Source of the DNA: Cytobacillus citreus
GTDB lineage: Bacteria > Bacillota > Bacilli > Bacillales > Cytobacillaceae
Assembly (NCBI RefSeq): GCF_018343665.1
Contig: NZ_JAGYPM010000005.1
Span: forward strand, 1-64,000
DNA: 64,000 bases
Direction: 5' to 3'
In this document: piece by piece, positions 45,606 to 54,156 of the stretch
Layout of the letters: each line of letters begins with the position of its first letter
Numbering within the stretch: position 1 is the first letter of the stretch
Translations under genes and position numbers: made by a program
Notes under the pieces: generated by a model
Seen by the model: only the letters and a program-made list of their open reading frames with translations
What the model was told of the DNA's origin: nothing
The model's database searches: none

Positions 45606-46545
45606 GTTCCTCTACTCCTTCAACAAGCCTTGGGCCTGTACGGGTAACCGCATCAGAATTCACATCCACCACCTGCTTGTTTTTAACAGCATTTATGCCC
45701 TGCCAGCCATCACGCGATAATACATTTCCAACAGGGTCCTCTACATAATATCCGTGAGTTGTGATGATTACATCCGGATTTCTTTCGATAACGGCCTCCG
45801 GATCCATTTTTGGCCAGCCTTCCTCTGTAATCACATTATCCGCATGGATCATTTCAAGCAGTTCATTGATGAATGTATTTGCACCTGCTGCATAAATTTC
45901 AGGTGCAGGAGATACTTCAACAAAAACCTTTTTACGGTCTTCATCCTTTATTTCTTTCGCCTTTTCTTTAATGGCTTCAAACTTTTCCTTCATGCCAGCA
46001 ACAAGCTCTTCAGCCTTTTCCTTCTCTCCTGATGCCGTTCCAATCATATTAATTGATTCATAAACTTGATCAATATTTTTTGCATCATTGACAACTAAAA
46101 CCGCAATACCAGCATCTCTTAACTGCTTTAGACCCTCTGCTGAATTATGGGCACTTGAAGCATGTGCTAGCACAAGATTTGGTTTTAAAGAAATAATTTT
46201 CTCAACATTAAATTCCATACCGCCAATTTTCTCTTTATTTGCAACTTCTTCAGGGTAATTATCATAATCAGAAACACCAACAACCTCTTCCCCTAATCCA
46301 AGAGCAAACGCAATTTCTGTATTACTTGGAATTAAAGAGACAATCTTTTCAGGCTTCGATTCTATAACCACTTCATTATCTAAGGCATCTTTAATTGTAA
46401 CTGGAAAAGCAGACTCTTCCTGTTGAACTGTTTGTTTTTCACCATTTTCTGCATTTTCCTTAGGCTTGTCTGTACTCTCCCCACAGCCTGCTAAAACACC
46501 CACTGCTAGAAGCAGCGCAAATAATAACGAGTAAAGCTTTTTCAT
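45571..46545 (-). CDS. btuF: BtuF-type corrinoid-binding lipoprotein
   Basis: 324 aa. Signal peptide MKKLYSLLFALLLAVGVLAG with the lipobox cysteine C21 (LAGC). A charged linker, then the class III binding fold: IVSLIPSNTEIAFALGLGEE, GVSDYDNYP, KPNLVLAHASSAH, VFVEVSPAPEIYAAG and DVIITTHGYYVEDPVGN. It is the first gene of the salvage operon behind the cobalamin riboswitch. GGAGGAAT 8 nt upstream of the ATG. Confidence 0.92.
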   Translation of the reverse strand: MKKLYSLLFALLLAVGVLAGCGESTDKPKENAENGEKQTVQQEESAFPVTIKDALDNEVVIESKPEKIVSLIPSNTEIAFALGLGEEVVGVSDYDNYPEEVANKEKIGGMEFNVEKIISLKPNLVLAHASSAHNSAEGLKQLRDAGIAVLVVNDAKNIDQVYESINMIGTASGEKEKAEELVAGMKEKFEAIKEKAKEIKDEDRKKVFVEVSPAPEIYAAGANTFINELLEMIHADNVITEEGWPKMDPEAVIERNPDVIITTHGYYVEDPVGNVLSRDGWQGINAVKNKQVVDVNSDAVTRTGPRLVEGVEELAKAIYPETFK

Positions 46546-46566
46546 TGTTTATTCCTCCTGTTTGAA

Positions 46567-46808
46567 ATGCGGAGGTGCCTTGATCATTGAGGAACGCAGA
46601 CTAAAAGCGCCACGTCCTCCCAAAAGCTCTCCTTTTGGTCGTGCGATGTATTCCTGACGGAGCTTTCCTTGTCCTGTGGCAACGTCTGCATGACCCCCAT
46701 CCTGCGGGCCTCAAGCATAAGATGGGCCGACGAGAAGATTGTTCTTTAATCTTCTTGGCGGACCAGCTTAGACCCGAGAGCACCTAGGCACCGAAGCTAG
46801 ACAATTCT
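46567..46808. repeat. Structured repeat B, copy 2, with inserted module
   Basis: About 240 bp between the riboswitch terminator and btuF. The core hairpin AAGCATAAGATGGGCCGACG with GTTCTTTAATCTTCTTGGCG is homologous to copy 1 (3715-3960), and both end GCTAGACAATTCTC. It carries the repeat-A-type module GAACGCAGACTAAAAGC/GTCTGCATG. Inside that, GCCAC-GTCCT (46609-46618) is separated from GTCCT-GTGGC (46671-46680) by a 52-nt insert shared with repeat D. Confidence 0.72.
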
Positions 46809-46841
46809 CTAACTTGTAAAAGCATTTTTCCTCTTTTAATT

Positions 46842-46875
46842 AAAAAAACATCTCCACAATTGATATGGAGATGTT
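46842..46875 (-). terminator. Riboswitch expression-platform terminator
   Basis: AACATCTCCA pairs with TGGAGATGTT (46847-46875), followed on the minus strand by seven Ts. It is placed just after the cobalamin aptamer, so B12 binding would favour termination before btuF. Confidence 0.85.
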
Positions 46876-46899
46876 TGCATAGGCATACAAAAAATGAAA

Positions 46900-47125
46900 A
46901 GGTATGTACCAGTCAAACACCTCCTATCCTCGTAGGTTTGTGGTGCACGAGAATCAGGCAGGTCTCCTGGCTCTTGGTCATTGCTTATCTGCGCCTTCCC
47001 ATACATGCTTGTACAGTGGCATTGCAGTAAGCTCCCAATTACAGTGGCGGGACCGCGTTGGAGTTTCACCAACTTCCCTTTTAAGTCTTTAAAAGAAACT
47101 TATATTCAAGGCAAGCAAAGCTTGT
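46900..47125 (-). ncRNA. Cobalamin riboswitch
   Basis: Minus-strand aptamer. The B12 box AGCCAGGAGACCTGCC is exact (46957-46972). Upstream come GGGAAGTTGGTGAAACTCC, CGCGGTCCCGCCACTGTAA and a second GCCACTG, in the usual order. CTACGAGGATAGGAGG closes the 3' side. It controls the salvage operon starting at btuF, with the terminator at 46842-46875 as switch. Confidence 0.96.
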
Positions 47126-47263
47126 GAATATAGCATTCTTTTTAGAAAGACACCGATTCTTTTCAATATATAAAAATTTTCCGTACTTTTGATTATACAC
47201 TATATTTCTGAATATGGAGCAATGTTATTTAATTAAAAAAAGGCCTTTAATAGAATTCATCTA

Positions 47264-48040
47264 TTATTGGCCATATACCTTCCATTCTCTCGACTTTTTA
47301 TCGAAGACAAGCTTTGCTTCACAAGGTCTTTTTACGATATTTTCATATTCCTCATACATTTCATCCATATCCGCAAAGTCGCCAATTGACCAAATCGGAA
47401 TTTCGATTCTTGCCCGATTCTGCTCAATATCCTTTATCGAAAGGAGGGCACCTTCCCTCATGAGTGACTTTAATGTACGCAAAATATCGTTTTGAATAGG
47501 CGGATAGGTTTTCTTTTTCTTTAATCCAAGCAATGATTTTTCAACCTTCGTCTGAGCCATTTTCTGAGGTATGACATCCCCAAGCATTCTGTAGAAATCA
47601 GTGAAATCACGATAGTAGGTCTTATTAAACCAGCCATCATCATGAGATAAATAGACATACCTGTTGCTAAGATTATTATAGAAAGGCGGCTTCAAATGTT
47701 CCTTTAGATGTCCGAGGTAAAGAAGCTCCGCAATGGCTTGACCAGAGAGCTCATTCAAATCCTCTTCCTCTTCGAAATCAATCCAGCAGAAATCACCGTA
47801 TCCATACACATCCGCCTCCATCAGCTTCCGCAGCCTACCTTTTGATACATACTCATGTAATGTATGCATATTAAAGTCAGCATCATCATAGCGATGTTTC
47901 AGCAGCAGCAGATTGTTAAGCGATCCGTACAGTGACTGTGCAAACTCTGAAAATTCAATCCCATACGTTAGAGCATACTGCTCCCGTTCGTTCAAATGAA
48001 TATAAATGCTATCTCGAATATTATGGTTCCTTTTCTTCAA
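47264..48040 (-). CDS. Uncharacterised 258-aa soluble protein
   Basis: 258 aa, start TTG with GGAGG 8 nt upstream. No signal peptide or membrane helix. It is rich in acidic and aromatic residues (DFCWIDFEEEEDLNELSG, YVYLSHDDGWFNKTYYRDFT). The C-terminal part ends with IKDIEQNRARIEIPIWSIGD and LVFDKKSREWKVYG, which looks like a short beta region. I do not recognise the family. It lies alone between the cobamide and phosphonate operons with its own start signals, so it belongs to neither with certainty. Confidence 0.75.
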   Translation of the reverse strand: MKKRNHNIRDSIYIHLNEREQYALTYGIEFSEFAQSLYGSLNNLLLLKHRYDDADFNMHTLHEYVSKGRLRKLMEADVYGYGDFCWIDFEEEEDLNELSGQAIAELLYLGHLKEHLKPPFYNNLSNRYVYLSHDDGWFNKTYYRDFTDFYRMLGDVIPQKMAQTKVEKSLLGLKKKKTYPPIQNDILRTLKSLMREGALLSIKDIEQNRARIEIPIWSIGDFADMDEMYEEYENIVKRPCEAKLVFDKKSREWKVYGQ

Positions 48041-48147
48041 TGGTGAAACCTCCGAAATTAAAAACTTTTTCCGTCATAAGCTCCCCTTATTCTAGCAAAA
48101 ATAACATAAAATTGCTTAGATTTAAAATAATTTAATGAAAATGTAAA

Positions 48148-48176
48148 GAGCCGACATTTCTTTAGCTGCCGGCTCA
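48148..48176 (-). terminator. Terminator after the phosphonate transporter operon
   Basis: GAGCCGGCAGC pairs with GTCGGCTC (one bulge) around a loop, followed on the minus strand by TTTAC. Located 15 nt after the phnE stop. Confidence 0.7.
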
Positions 48177-48189
48177 ATTACAAAAAAGC

Positions 48190-49056
48190 TTATATATTCA
48201 CTTTTAACCTCTTTTTTATTTGGGTTGCGAGGACTTCAAGCAAAATGGCTATGACAAGTATAAAGTAAGTAACAGCACCAATTTCTCTAATGTCATAGTA
48301 AAAACTGCTTGCCATAAACATGTCAAACCCAATTCCTCCTGCACCTGCAGCTGCTCCCATCGCAACAGCGACAGCAAAATTAATTTCAAATCTCATAAAT
48401 GTCCATGAAATCATATAACTAATTGACGAAGGAATAACTGCTTGAAAAACGATTTGCCACCAGCTCGCTCCGCTTGCCTGCAGTGCCTCAATCACACCCT
48501 TATCTAGCTCTTCAAATGATTCTGAGTATGCCTTGATTAGATAGCTAATCGAATGAAAAGTCATTCCAATGACAGCTGCAACACTGCCAAGGCCAGCTGC
48601 AACGGCAAAAATCAACACCCAAAGTACAGTAGGAACAGCTCTAATAAAGGCAGCAAAGCCTTTAATGACTACTGAAACCCGCTTAGATGATAGGTTTTGA
48701 GCAGCAAATAAGCTAAGAAATACAGCAATAATCGCACCGAACACTGTCGTTAAAAATGCGAGACCTAGCGTGATCATCACTTGATATAAGGCATGAGAAA
48801 AGCTAAAGTGGCTTAAGTGAGGCTCCAAGAACATCACTTTAACATTTTTAGCTGTTCCTATCATCCCCTGAACAAAGTTCACATCTTTCACGTCGATCGT
48901 ATAGAAGGTATAAGCAGTAAGCAATACTAATACAACGAGTGTGCCTCTCAAAACAAGAGATGCTTTCGTTAATGGCCTTATACGGATTCGCTTTGAAGGA
49001 GAGTTAGATATTAAAGTCTGAGACGATATTTTTTCAATTTTTTCATCTGCCTCCAT
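48190..49056 (-). CDS. phnE: Phosphonate ABC permease PhnE (second copy)
   Basis: 288 aa, five or six helices. The EAA-type loop EALQASGASWWQIVFQAVIP (about 180-199) contacts PhnC. The N-terminal 40 residues are a soluble extension (KIEKISSQTLISNSPSKRIR). Paired with the other PhnE (49056-49841), giving a heterodimeric pore. The start ATG shares its A with the end of the upstream gene. Confidence 0.92.
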   Translation of the reverse strand: MEADEKIEKISSQTLISNSPSKRIRIRPLTKASLVLRGTLVVLVLLTAYTFYTIDVKDVNFVQGMIGTAKNVKVMFLEPHLSHFSFSHALYQVMITLGLAFLTTVFGAIIAVFLSLFAAQNLSSKRVSVVIKGFAAFIRAVPTVLWVLIFAVAAGLGSVAAVIGMTFHSISYLIKAYSESFEELDKGVIEALQASGASWWQIVFQAVIPSSISYMISWTFMRFEINFAVAVAMGAAAGAGGIGFDMFMASSFYYDIREIGAVTYFILVIAILLEVLATQIKKRLKVNI

Positions 49057-49841
49057 TATAAAATCACCCTCCTTACATAGTTGGATATAAGTTCTATAAA
49101 TAATATAGAGACAACAATCACTATGACAACTAGACTTGCTGTATGATAATTCAAGCTTTTGTAATAAAGATCAAAGGCAAAACCTATGCCAGAGCCAGCC
49201 AAAAGACCAACTAATGTTGCACTTCGGATATTTGTTTCGACCATAAACAGAACCCAGCTGATTATTTGGGGAATACAGGACGGAATGACAGATTGAAAAA
49301 TAATCGTAAAATAGCTTGCCCCTGTAGCTTTCAATGCTTCTACAGAACTGCTGCTTACCTCATCAATCGTTTCTACAAACGCTCTTGTTAAAAACCCAAA
49401 TGAACCGAAGAAAAGGGCAAAATAACCTGTTAAAGGACTTTGTCCAAATGAAAAAAGCAAAATCATTGCCCATGCTGCCGTATCAATATTACGAAATACA
49501 GTTGCAATACCTCTGCAGATTCCTCCAAAAAAAGCGTTCACTCTCGTTGCAGTCGATCCAAATATAGCAAAAATCATTGCAAGCAATGCCGCCACGGTCG
49601 TTGCAGCAATCGAAATAAGCAATGTTTCTTTCATTTTGTCCAATATATCAGGAAGCTTTGTTAACGATTCCTTCGTCGGATAAAAATTAGAAAATGACCA
49701 TTGAATCGCTTTTGGAACCGAAGCGATTCCTTTTGCAATGCTGAATTCAGTAATTGTTGCAGCAATAAAAGTAACGAAACATACTAAAAGGATAAAAACA
49801 GCTGTGTTCAGCTTCTTTTTCTTAAAAATATCAGCCTGCAT
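49056..49841 (-). CDS. phnE: Phosphonate ABC permease PhnE (first copy)
   Basis: About 261 aa from ATG 49841, with GGGTG 6 nt upstream; a TTG six codons earlier is less likely. The EAA loop EALKATGASYFTIIFQSVIP is nearly the same as in the second copy, showing they are paralogues. It overlaps phnC by 11 nt. Confidence 0.92.
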   Translation of the reverse strand: MQADIFKKKKLNTAVFILLVCFVTFIAATITEFSIAKGIASVPKAIQWSFSNFYPTKESLTKLPDILDKMKETLLISIAATTVAALLAMIFAIFGSTATRVNAFFGGICRGIATVFRNIDTAAWAMILLFSFGQSPLTGYFALFFGSFGFLTRAFVETIDEVSSSSVEALKATGASYFTIIFQSVIPSCIPQIISWVLFMVETNIRSATLVGLLAGSGIGFAFDLYYKSLNYHTASLVVIVIVVSILFIELISNYVRRVIL

Positions 49842-50619
49842 GGATTTCACCCATATCAAAAATTAGTTTTCCTGCTTCGGATCCATATATGCGATGAATA
49901 TCATCAGGTGTAATATTTTTTGGTGAGCCATTATAAACGACTTGGCCGCCATTAATTCCGATAATTGTATCCGAATACTTCAAAGCCACATCTACTTGGT
50001 GGAGATTAACAAGGACAGTAATACCCATTTTGACAGATATATTTTTCAAATGATCCATAATCACCTTAGATGAACTTGGATCTAAGGAAGCAATAGGTTC
50101 ATCACAAAGCAGCATCCTAGGATTTTGGATAAGGGCACGCGCAATGCCTACACGCTGCTTTTGGCCTCCGCTCAGCTGGTCTGAACGTTTAAAAATTTGT
50201 TCATTCAACCCAAGCACATTTAATATTTTTATAGCCTGCTGCTTTTCTTCTTCCGTATAAATCCCAAGCATCCCTGCAAAGGTAGTTTTAAATCCTAATC
50301 TGCCGTGAAGAGTGTTTTCGATAACTGTTAGCCGATTCACTAAATTATAGTGCTGAAAGATCATACCGATTTTTGTACGCGTTTTTTTCAGTTCTCTTTT
50401 ATTTAAACTAAGAATGTTCACGTTATCAAAATTGATTTCTCCGCTTGAAGCATCAATCATCCGATTAATACACCGAAGGAGAGTTGATTTTCCTGCCCCA
50501 GATGGGCCAATGATGGACACAAACTCTCCTTCTCGTACAGAGAAGTTAACATCGGATAACGCCTTGGTATCATTGCCAAACTTTTTCGATACATGTGCTA
50601 CTTCCAGTAACGCTGTCAT
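49831..50619 (-). CDS. phnC: Phosphonate ABC ATPase PhnC
   Basis: 262 aa. Walker A IGPSGAGKSTLLRCINR, Q-loop MIFQHYNLV, signature LSGGQKQRVGIARAL, Walker B MLLCDEPIASLDP. This CINR/FQHYNLV pattern is typical of phosphonate importers. It lies downstream of phnD, but repeat A copy 5 (50644-50909) fills the gap. Confidence 0.94.
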   Translation of the reverse strand: MTALLEVAHVSKKFGNDTKALSDVNFSVREGEFVSIIGPSGAGKSTLLRCINRMIDASSGEINFDNVNILSLNKRELKKTRTKIGMIFQHYNLVNRLTVIENTLHGRLGFKTTFAGMLGIYTEEEKQQAIKILNVLGLNEQIFKRSDQLSGGQKQRVGIARALIQNPRMLLCDEPIASLDPSSSKVIMDHLKNISVKMGITVLVNLHQVDVALKYSDTIIGINGGQVVYNGSPKNITPDDIHRIYGSEAGKLIFDMGEIHAG

Positions 50620-50643
50620 ATGTTAACTTCCTTTCAAAAAAGA

Positions 50644-50909
50644 ATAAAGTGAAACTTCCATCTGTGGGGGTTTTTCGACGCACAGGACGTGCTAGTGCCA
50701 ACGTTGCCACAGGATGTGGCGTTCGTAGTCGGCTTCCATCCCCACTGATGGTTGGTTGAACCAATCACGCTCAAAACGCCACGTCCTGTTGCTTTCGCCT
50801 GACTAGGGCATCGTGTCCGTCGTCGGGCCTTTACGGGCAGTTGATCCTCCACTTTAATTCTCTCGCAACCTTGAAGCGGGGGTCTTACTGCCCGTTAATC
50901 TGCGATAAA
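50644..50909 (+). repeat. Structured repeat A, copy 5
   Basis: 266 bp between phnD and phnC. 5' end ATAAAGTGAAACTTCCATC, then mini-hairpins GCAC-AGGAC-GTGC (50680-50692) and GCCAC-AGGAT-GTGGC (50706-50720), followed by CCCCACTGATGG, the partner of the 5' arm. A third, decayed module GCCAC-GTCCT-GTTGC (50778-50792) follows. The 3' hairpin pairs ACGGGCAGT with ACTGCCCGT. Here the modules lie inside the 5' hairpin loop rather than after it. Confidence 0.75.
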
Positions 50910-50956
50910 CCTGTTATTATGATCACAGCTATAGGAATGACTACATGAATACAATG

Positions 50957-51991
50957 CTATTTAGACAGCTCACGTATCGGATTGAACCAGTCATCCTCTG
51001 CTTGAACTAATCGTTCATTTCCAGACTTTCTCTTAAATAAGCCTTTAACTTCTGAATCCTCTGGCACAAATATTTTTTCATTTTTTGCAACTTCATCTGA
51101 AGTTAAGGTTTCAAGGAGCTTTTTCTGGATATCCTCACTAACTGTCTCTGTATTCACAACGAACGGAGAATTTAAGACAGGAGCCACAGAAATAAGTGTA
51201 AATTCCTTTCCTGTTACAGTATTAAATGGTTCAGCTGCGTCCGCTCTTACTTTATAGATAGCACCTGGTCTATTTTCTTCCCCATCTGCAAGTTCTACGT
51301 AGTTGTTCACACATGTATCACAAAACGCTGCTACATCTGCTTTTCCAGTTAATAGATTAACGGCCGAGCCTTGATGGGAACCACCATAAAGTACTTCACT
51401 AAAAAATTTATCTTTGCCACCCTCAAGTAAATCTTCAGCAGTTAAATCTTTAAATTCATCTTTTTTGCTAAAGTAATCGACAATACCAGTCGATGGAACT
51501 TTAAATCCTGACGTAGAGCTGTTTGAAACAAATGAAAATTTTTGCCCAGCGATTTTATCAATGGAGAAACTGCCTCCGTCTTTGTATGAATCAGCATTGT
51601 CCTTTAGAACAGCTAGCCAGCTATAATAAACGGCATCATCGAGTGTGCCAGATTCTCCACTTGGAACTACTAATGGCTGCACCTTTTTATTTTTATTATT
51701 CGCTTCAATATATCCTTGGGCTCCTAAAAATGCTAAATCTGCATTTCCATTTGCGATCGCTTCAATTGCAACAAGATAGTCTGTTGTCGTTTTATGCTCG
51801 ATTTTCTTCCCTGTTGCTTTTTCTAATACCTCACTAATAGCTTCACGTGTTTCGCCTAAATCTGCTCCTGATTCATTTGGCAGCCAAGCTATTGTCAGTG
51901 TATCTTTTTCTTTTGAACCTGCCGAAGAAGAACAGCCTGCTAAAACAACAAACATGATTAAGGAAATAATAGACAACATCGCTTTTTTCAT
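50957..51991 (-). CDS. phnD: Phosphonate-binding lipoprotein PhnD
   Basis: 344 aa from ATG 51991 (GGGAG 8 nt upstream). Signal peptide KKAMLSIISLIMFVVLAGC with lipobox cysteine. PhnD-type binding fold: TIAWLPNESGADLGETREAI, DLAFLGAQGYIEAN, SFVSNSSTSGFKVPSTGIVD, GGSHQGSAVNLLTGKADVAA. It captures phosphonates or phosphite-like anions for PhnCE. It is in the same direction as phnC, but separated from it by a repeat. Confidence 0.92.
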   Translation of the reverse strand: MKKAMLSIISLIMFVVLAGCSSSAGSKEKDTLTIAWLPNESGADLGETREAISEVLEKATGKKIEHKTTTDYLVAIEAIANGNADLAFLGAQGYIEANNKNKKVQPLVVPSGESGTLDDAVYYSWLAVLKDNADSYKDGGSFSIDKIAGQKFSFVSNSSTSGFKVPSTGIVDYFSKKDEFKDLTAEDLLEGGKDKFFSEVLYGGSHQGSAVNLLTGKADVAAFCDTCVNNYVELADGEENRPGAIYKVRADAAEPFNTVTGKEFTLISVAPVLNSPFVVNTETVSEDIQKKLLETLTSDEVAKNEKIFVPEDSEVKGLFKRKSGNERLVQAEDDWFNPIRELSK

Positions 51992-52205
51992 TTTCAACTC
52001 TCCCTCTTATTCATTAAAACATTCATTTTCAAAATAATTCGCCATTTCCTTCATTAACTATAGCTGTTGAAAATCAAGCTGCTATTTAAAATTTTTTAAT
52101 AATAGATTAAAAGATTGTTAATTATTTCAATATCGTACAGTTTTCGCTTATGTCGCATGCTTTTTCGATATCTCGGTCAGTTTTCGTTAATATCTTCCAC
52201 TTAAA

Positions 52206-52916
52206 CTAATAAGAAATAGAGTTAGACAGCATTCCGTTTTGCATGCTGTATTCTCTGTCACATAGATTTTCCATAAATTCTAGATCATGAAAAATTCCGA
52301 GCATCGTTGTTCCTTCTTTTATTAGCTGCTCAATAAGAACCTTCACTTTCATTTTCGAGTCTAGATCTAAGCTTGCTGTCGGTTCATCAAGAAGTAGAAG
52401 CCTAGGTCTTTTTACCATTGCTCTTGCAATATTAAGCCTTAATTTTTCACCACCAGAGAATGTTGCGGGATAGCTGTCCCAAAGCTCCTTATCTAATTCA
52501 AAGTGTTCAAGCATTTTTTCTGTTTCCCAATCTGCTTTCTCCTGAGGAGTTCCCATTTCCATTAGGGATTGCTTAACTAGCTCTCTTGCTGACGTTCTAG
52601 GCATAACACTTAAAAATTGTGATACATAGCCAATCTCGTGTTTGCGCAAGTAGATCATTTCCCTTGCAGTAGCAGTCGTGAGATTAATTGGACCATATTT
52701 TTTAGAGTTATACCTGATACTTCCTTCTTGTATCTTGTAAGTTCCATAAATACTCTTCAGTATGGTTGATTTCCCACTACCGCTTTTTCCTGTTATGCCA
52801 ATAAATTCACCTTGTTTTAATGAGATATCAATACCGCTGACGGCATGGATTTTTTTTCCGAGATTGTGCAGAGTAAATATCTTGGACAAGTTTTTAATTT
52901 CTAATAGATGCTCCAT
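52206..52916 (-). CDS. phnL: C-P lyase accessory ABC protein PhnL
   Basis: 236 aa. Walker A GKSGSGKSTILKSIYG, signature FSGGEKLRLNIARAM, Walker B LLLLDEPTASLDLDS. In other bacteria PhnL works with PhnG, PhnH and PhnI to join methylphosphonate and ATP. It is the last gene of the lyase operon, 22 nt after phnM. Confidence 0.9.
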   Translation of the reverse strand: MEHLLEIKNLSKIFTLHNLGKKIHAVSGIDISLKQGEFIGITGKSGSGKSTILKSIYGTYKIQEGSIRYNSKKYGPINLTTATAREMIYLRKHEIGYVSQFLSVMPRTSARELVKQSLMEMGTPQEKADWETEKMLEHFELDKELWDSYPATFSGGEKLRLNIARAMVKRPRLLLLDEPTASLDLDSKMKVKVLIEQLIKEGTTMLGIFHDLEFMENLCDREYSMQNGMLSNSISY

Positions 52917-52938
52917 CTGCTCACCCGCTTTCGTTTGA

Positions 52939-54132
52939 TCAAATGCGATAGTTTGTTTTTTGAATCAGTTTCCCATCAACAAAAACTCCTGTTATGACTG
53001 GAAAACCATCTGCTAATCTTTCAATGATGAGAAGATCCGCCTTCTTCCCTTCTCGAATAGAGCCAATTTCGTTCTCCAATTTCACAGCTTTTGCAGGGTT
53101 AAGTGTTACAAGCTTCATCATTTCAACCAAATCTAGCCCAATATTTTCTGTTAAATTGAAAATCGAATGGAGTAAAGCAGCTGGATAATAGTCGCTGCAT
53201 AGAATATCAATCACACCATGCTTAATGGCTTCTGCTGCACTTAAATTTCCGCTATGTGATCTGCCGAGAAGAACATTCGGTGCTCCTGCAATTGTATATA
53301 GACCCATCTCTTTCGCTTTTTTAGCGATCTCAAGTGTAATCGGAAATTCACTAATTGTAGTACCGATGCTTTTTACAAGCTCGAGTTTTTCCAATGAATC
53401 ATCATCATGAGAGGCAACAGCAATTCCTCTTTCAGTGGCCATATTAGCGACTTCTCGCATATCATCAATTGAGATCTTATCCTTAACTTGATGGCGATGT
53501 ATAATGGCATCAATCGCTTCATCACTTATATTGTTATAGCTTTTTACAGTGCTTCGATAAATTTCAAGATGGCGGTATTGACCCTGCCCTGGTGAATGAT
53601 CCATAAAAGAAACTAAGTGAACTTTATTCTCATCAATATATTTCTTTAGATTTTCAAGTTCTTCCGTATTATCAATCTCAAAACGAGCATGAAATCGGTG
53701 GCGAATTAAATGCTTTATATAATGAGTTTCTTCTATTAAATCAATGAATTGCTTTACATTTTCAGGCTCCCTTATCGGTTTATATTCGTATTCACTTGAT
53801 TTATAAAGAGATAGGGAATGAAACATCGTTGTAATGCCATGGGTAATGAGCTGCTTTTCCGTCTCCCTTAAACTTAAATGGAAGTCCATAAGAGTCGTTG
53901 GCCTAGGAGCCGCCATATGCTCAATATAATCAGAGTGGATATCAATAAATCCAGGTGAAACATAGCCTCCTAAAGCATCAATGACTTCTACATTGTAGCC
54001 AGTCTGAATTTCTCCACTTCTTGCGATTCTGCTAATCTTGTTATCTGCTATTAAAAGGTCAAAGCCTTCTAAAATAGCTTCCTCTGTAATCAGCCTTCCA
54101 TTTTTAATTAAAAACAAATGCGATTCCCCCAT
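52939..54132 (-). CDS. phnM: Alpha-D-ribose-1-methylphosphonate-5-triphosphate diphosphatase PhnM
   Basis: 397 aa amidohydrolase-fold enzyme. Metal ligands in SPGFIDIHSDYIEHMAAPRP, the middle HRHQVKDK and SHDDDSLEKLEL, and the C-terminal DILCSDYYPAAL. It removes pyrophosphate from the triphosphate intermediate before PhnJ acts. Order G-H-I-J-K-M-L differs from the E. coli G-H-I-J-K-L-M. Confidence 0.94.
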   Translation of the reverse strand: MGESHLFLIKNGRLITEEAILEGFDLLIADNKISRIARSGEIQTGYNVEVIDALGGYVSPGFIDIHSDYIEHMAAPRPTTLMDFHLSLRETEKQLITHGITTMFHSLSLYKSSEYEYKPIREPENVKQFIDLIEETHYIKHLIRHRFHARFEIDNTEELENLKKYIDENKVHLVSFMDHSPGQGQYRHLEIYRSTVKSYNNISDEAIDAIIHRHQVKDKISIDDMREVANMATERGIAVASHDDDSLEKLELVKSIGTTISEFPITLEIAKKAKEMGLYTIAGAPNVLLGRSHSGNLSAAEAIKHGVIDILCSDYYPAALLHSIFNLTENIGLDLVEMMKLVTLNPAKAVKLENEIGSIREGKKADLLIIERLADGFPVITGVFVDGKLIQKTNYRI

Positions 54133-54156
54133 TGTTTTAGTCTAATCCTCAAATGA

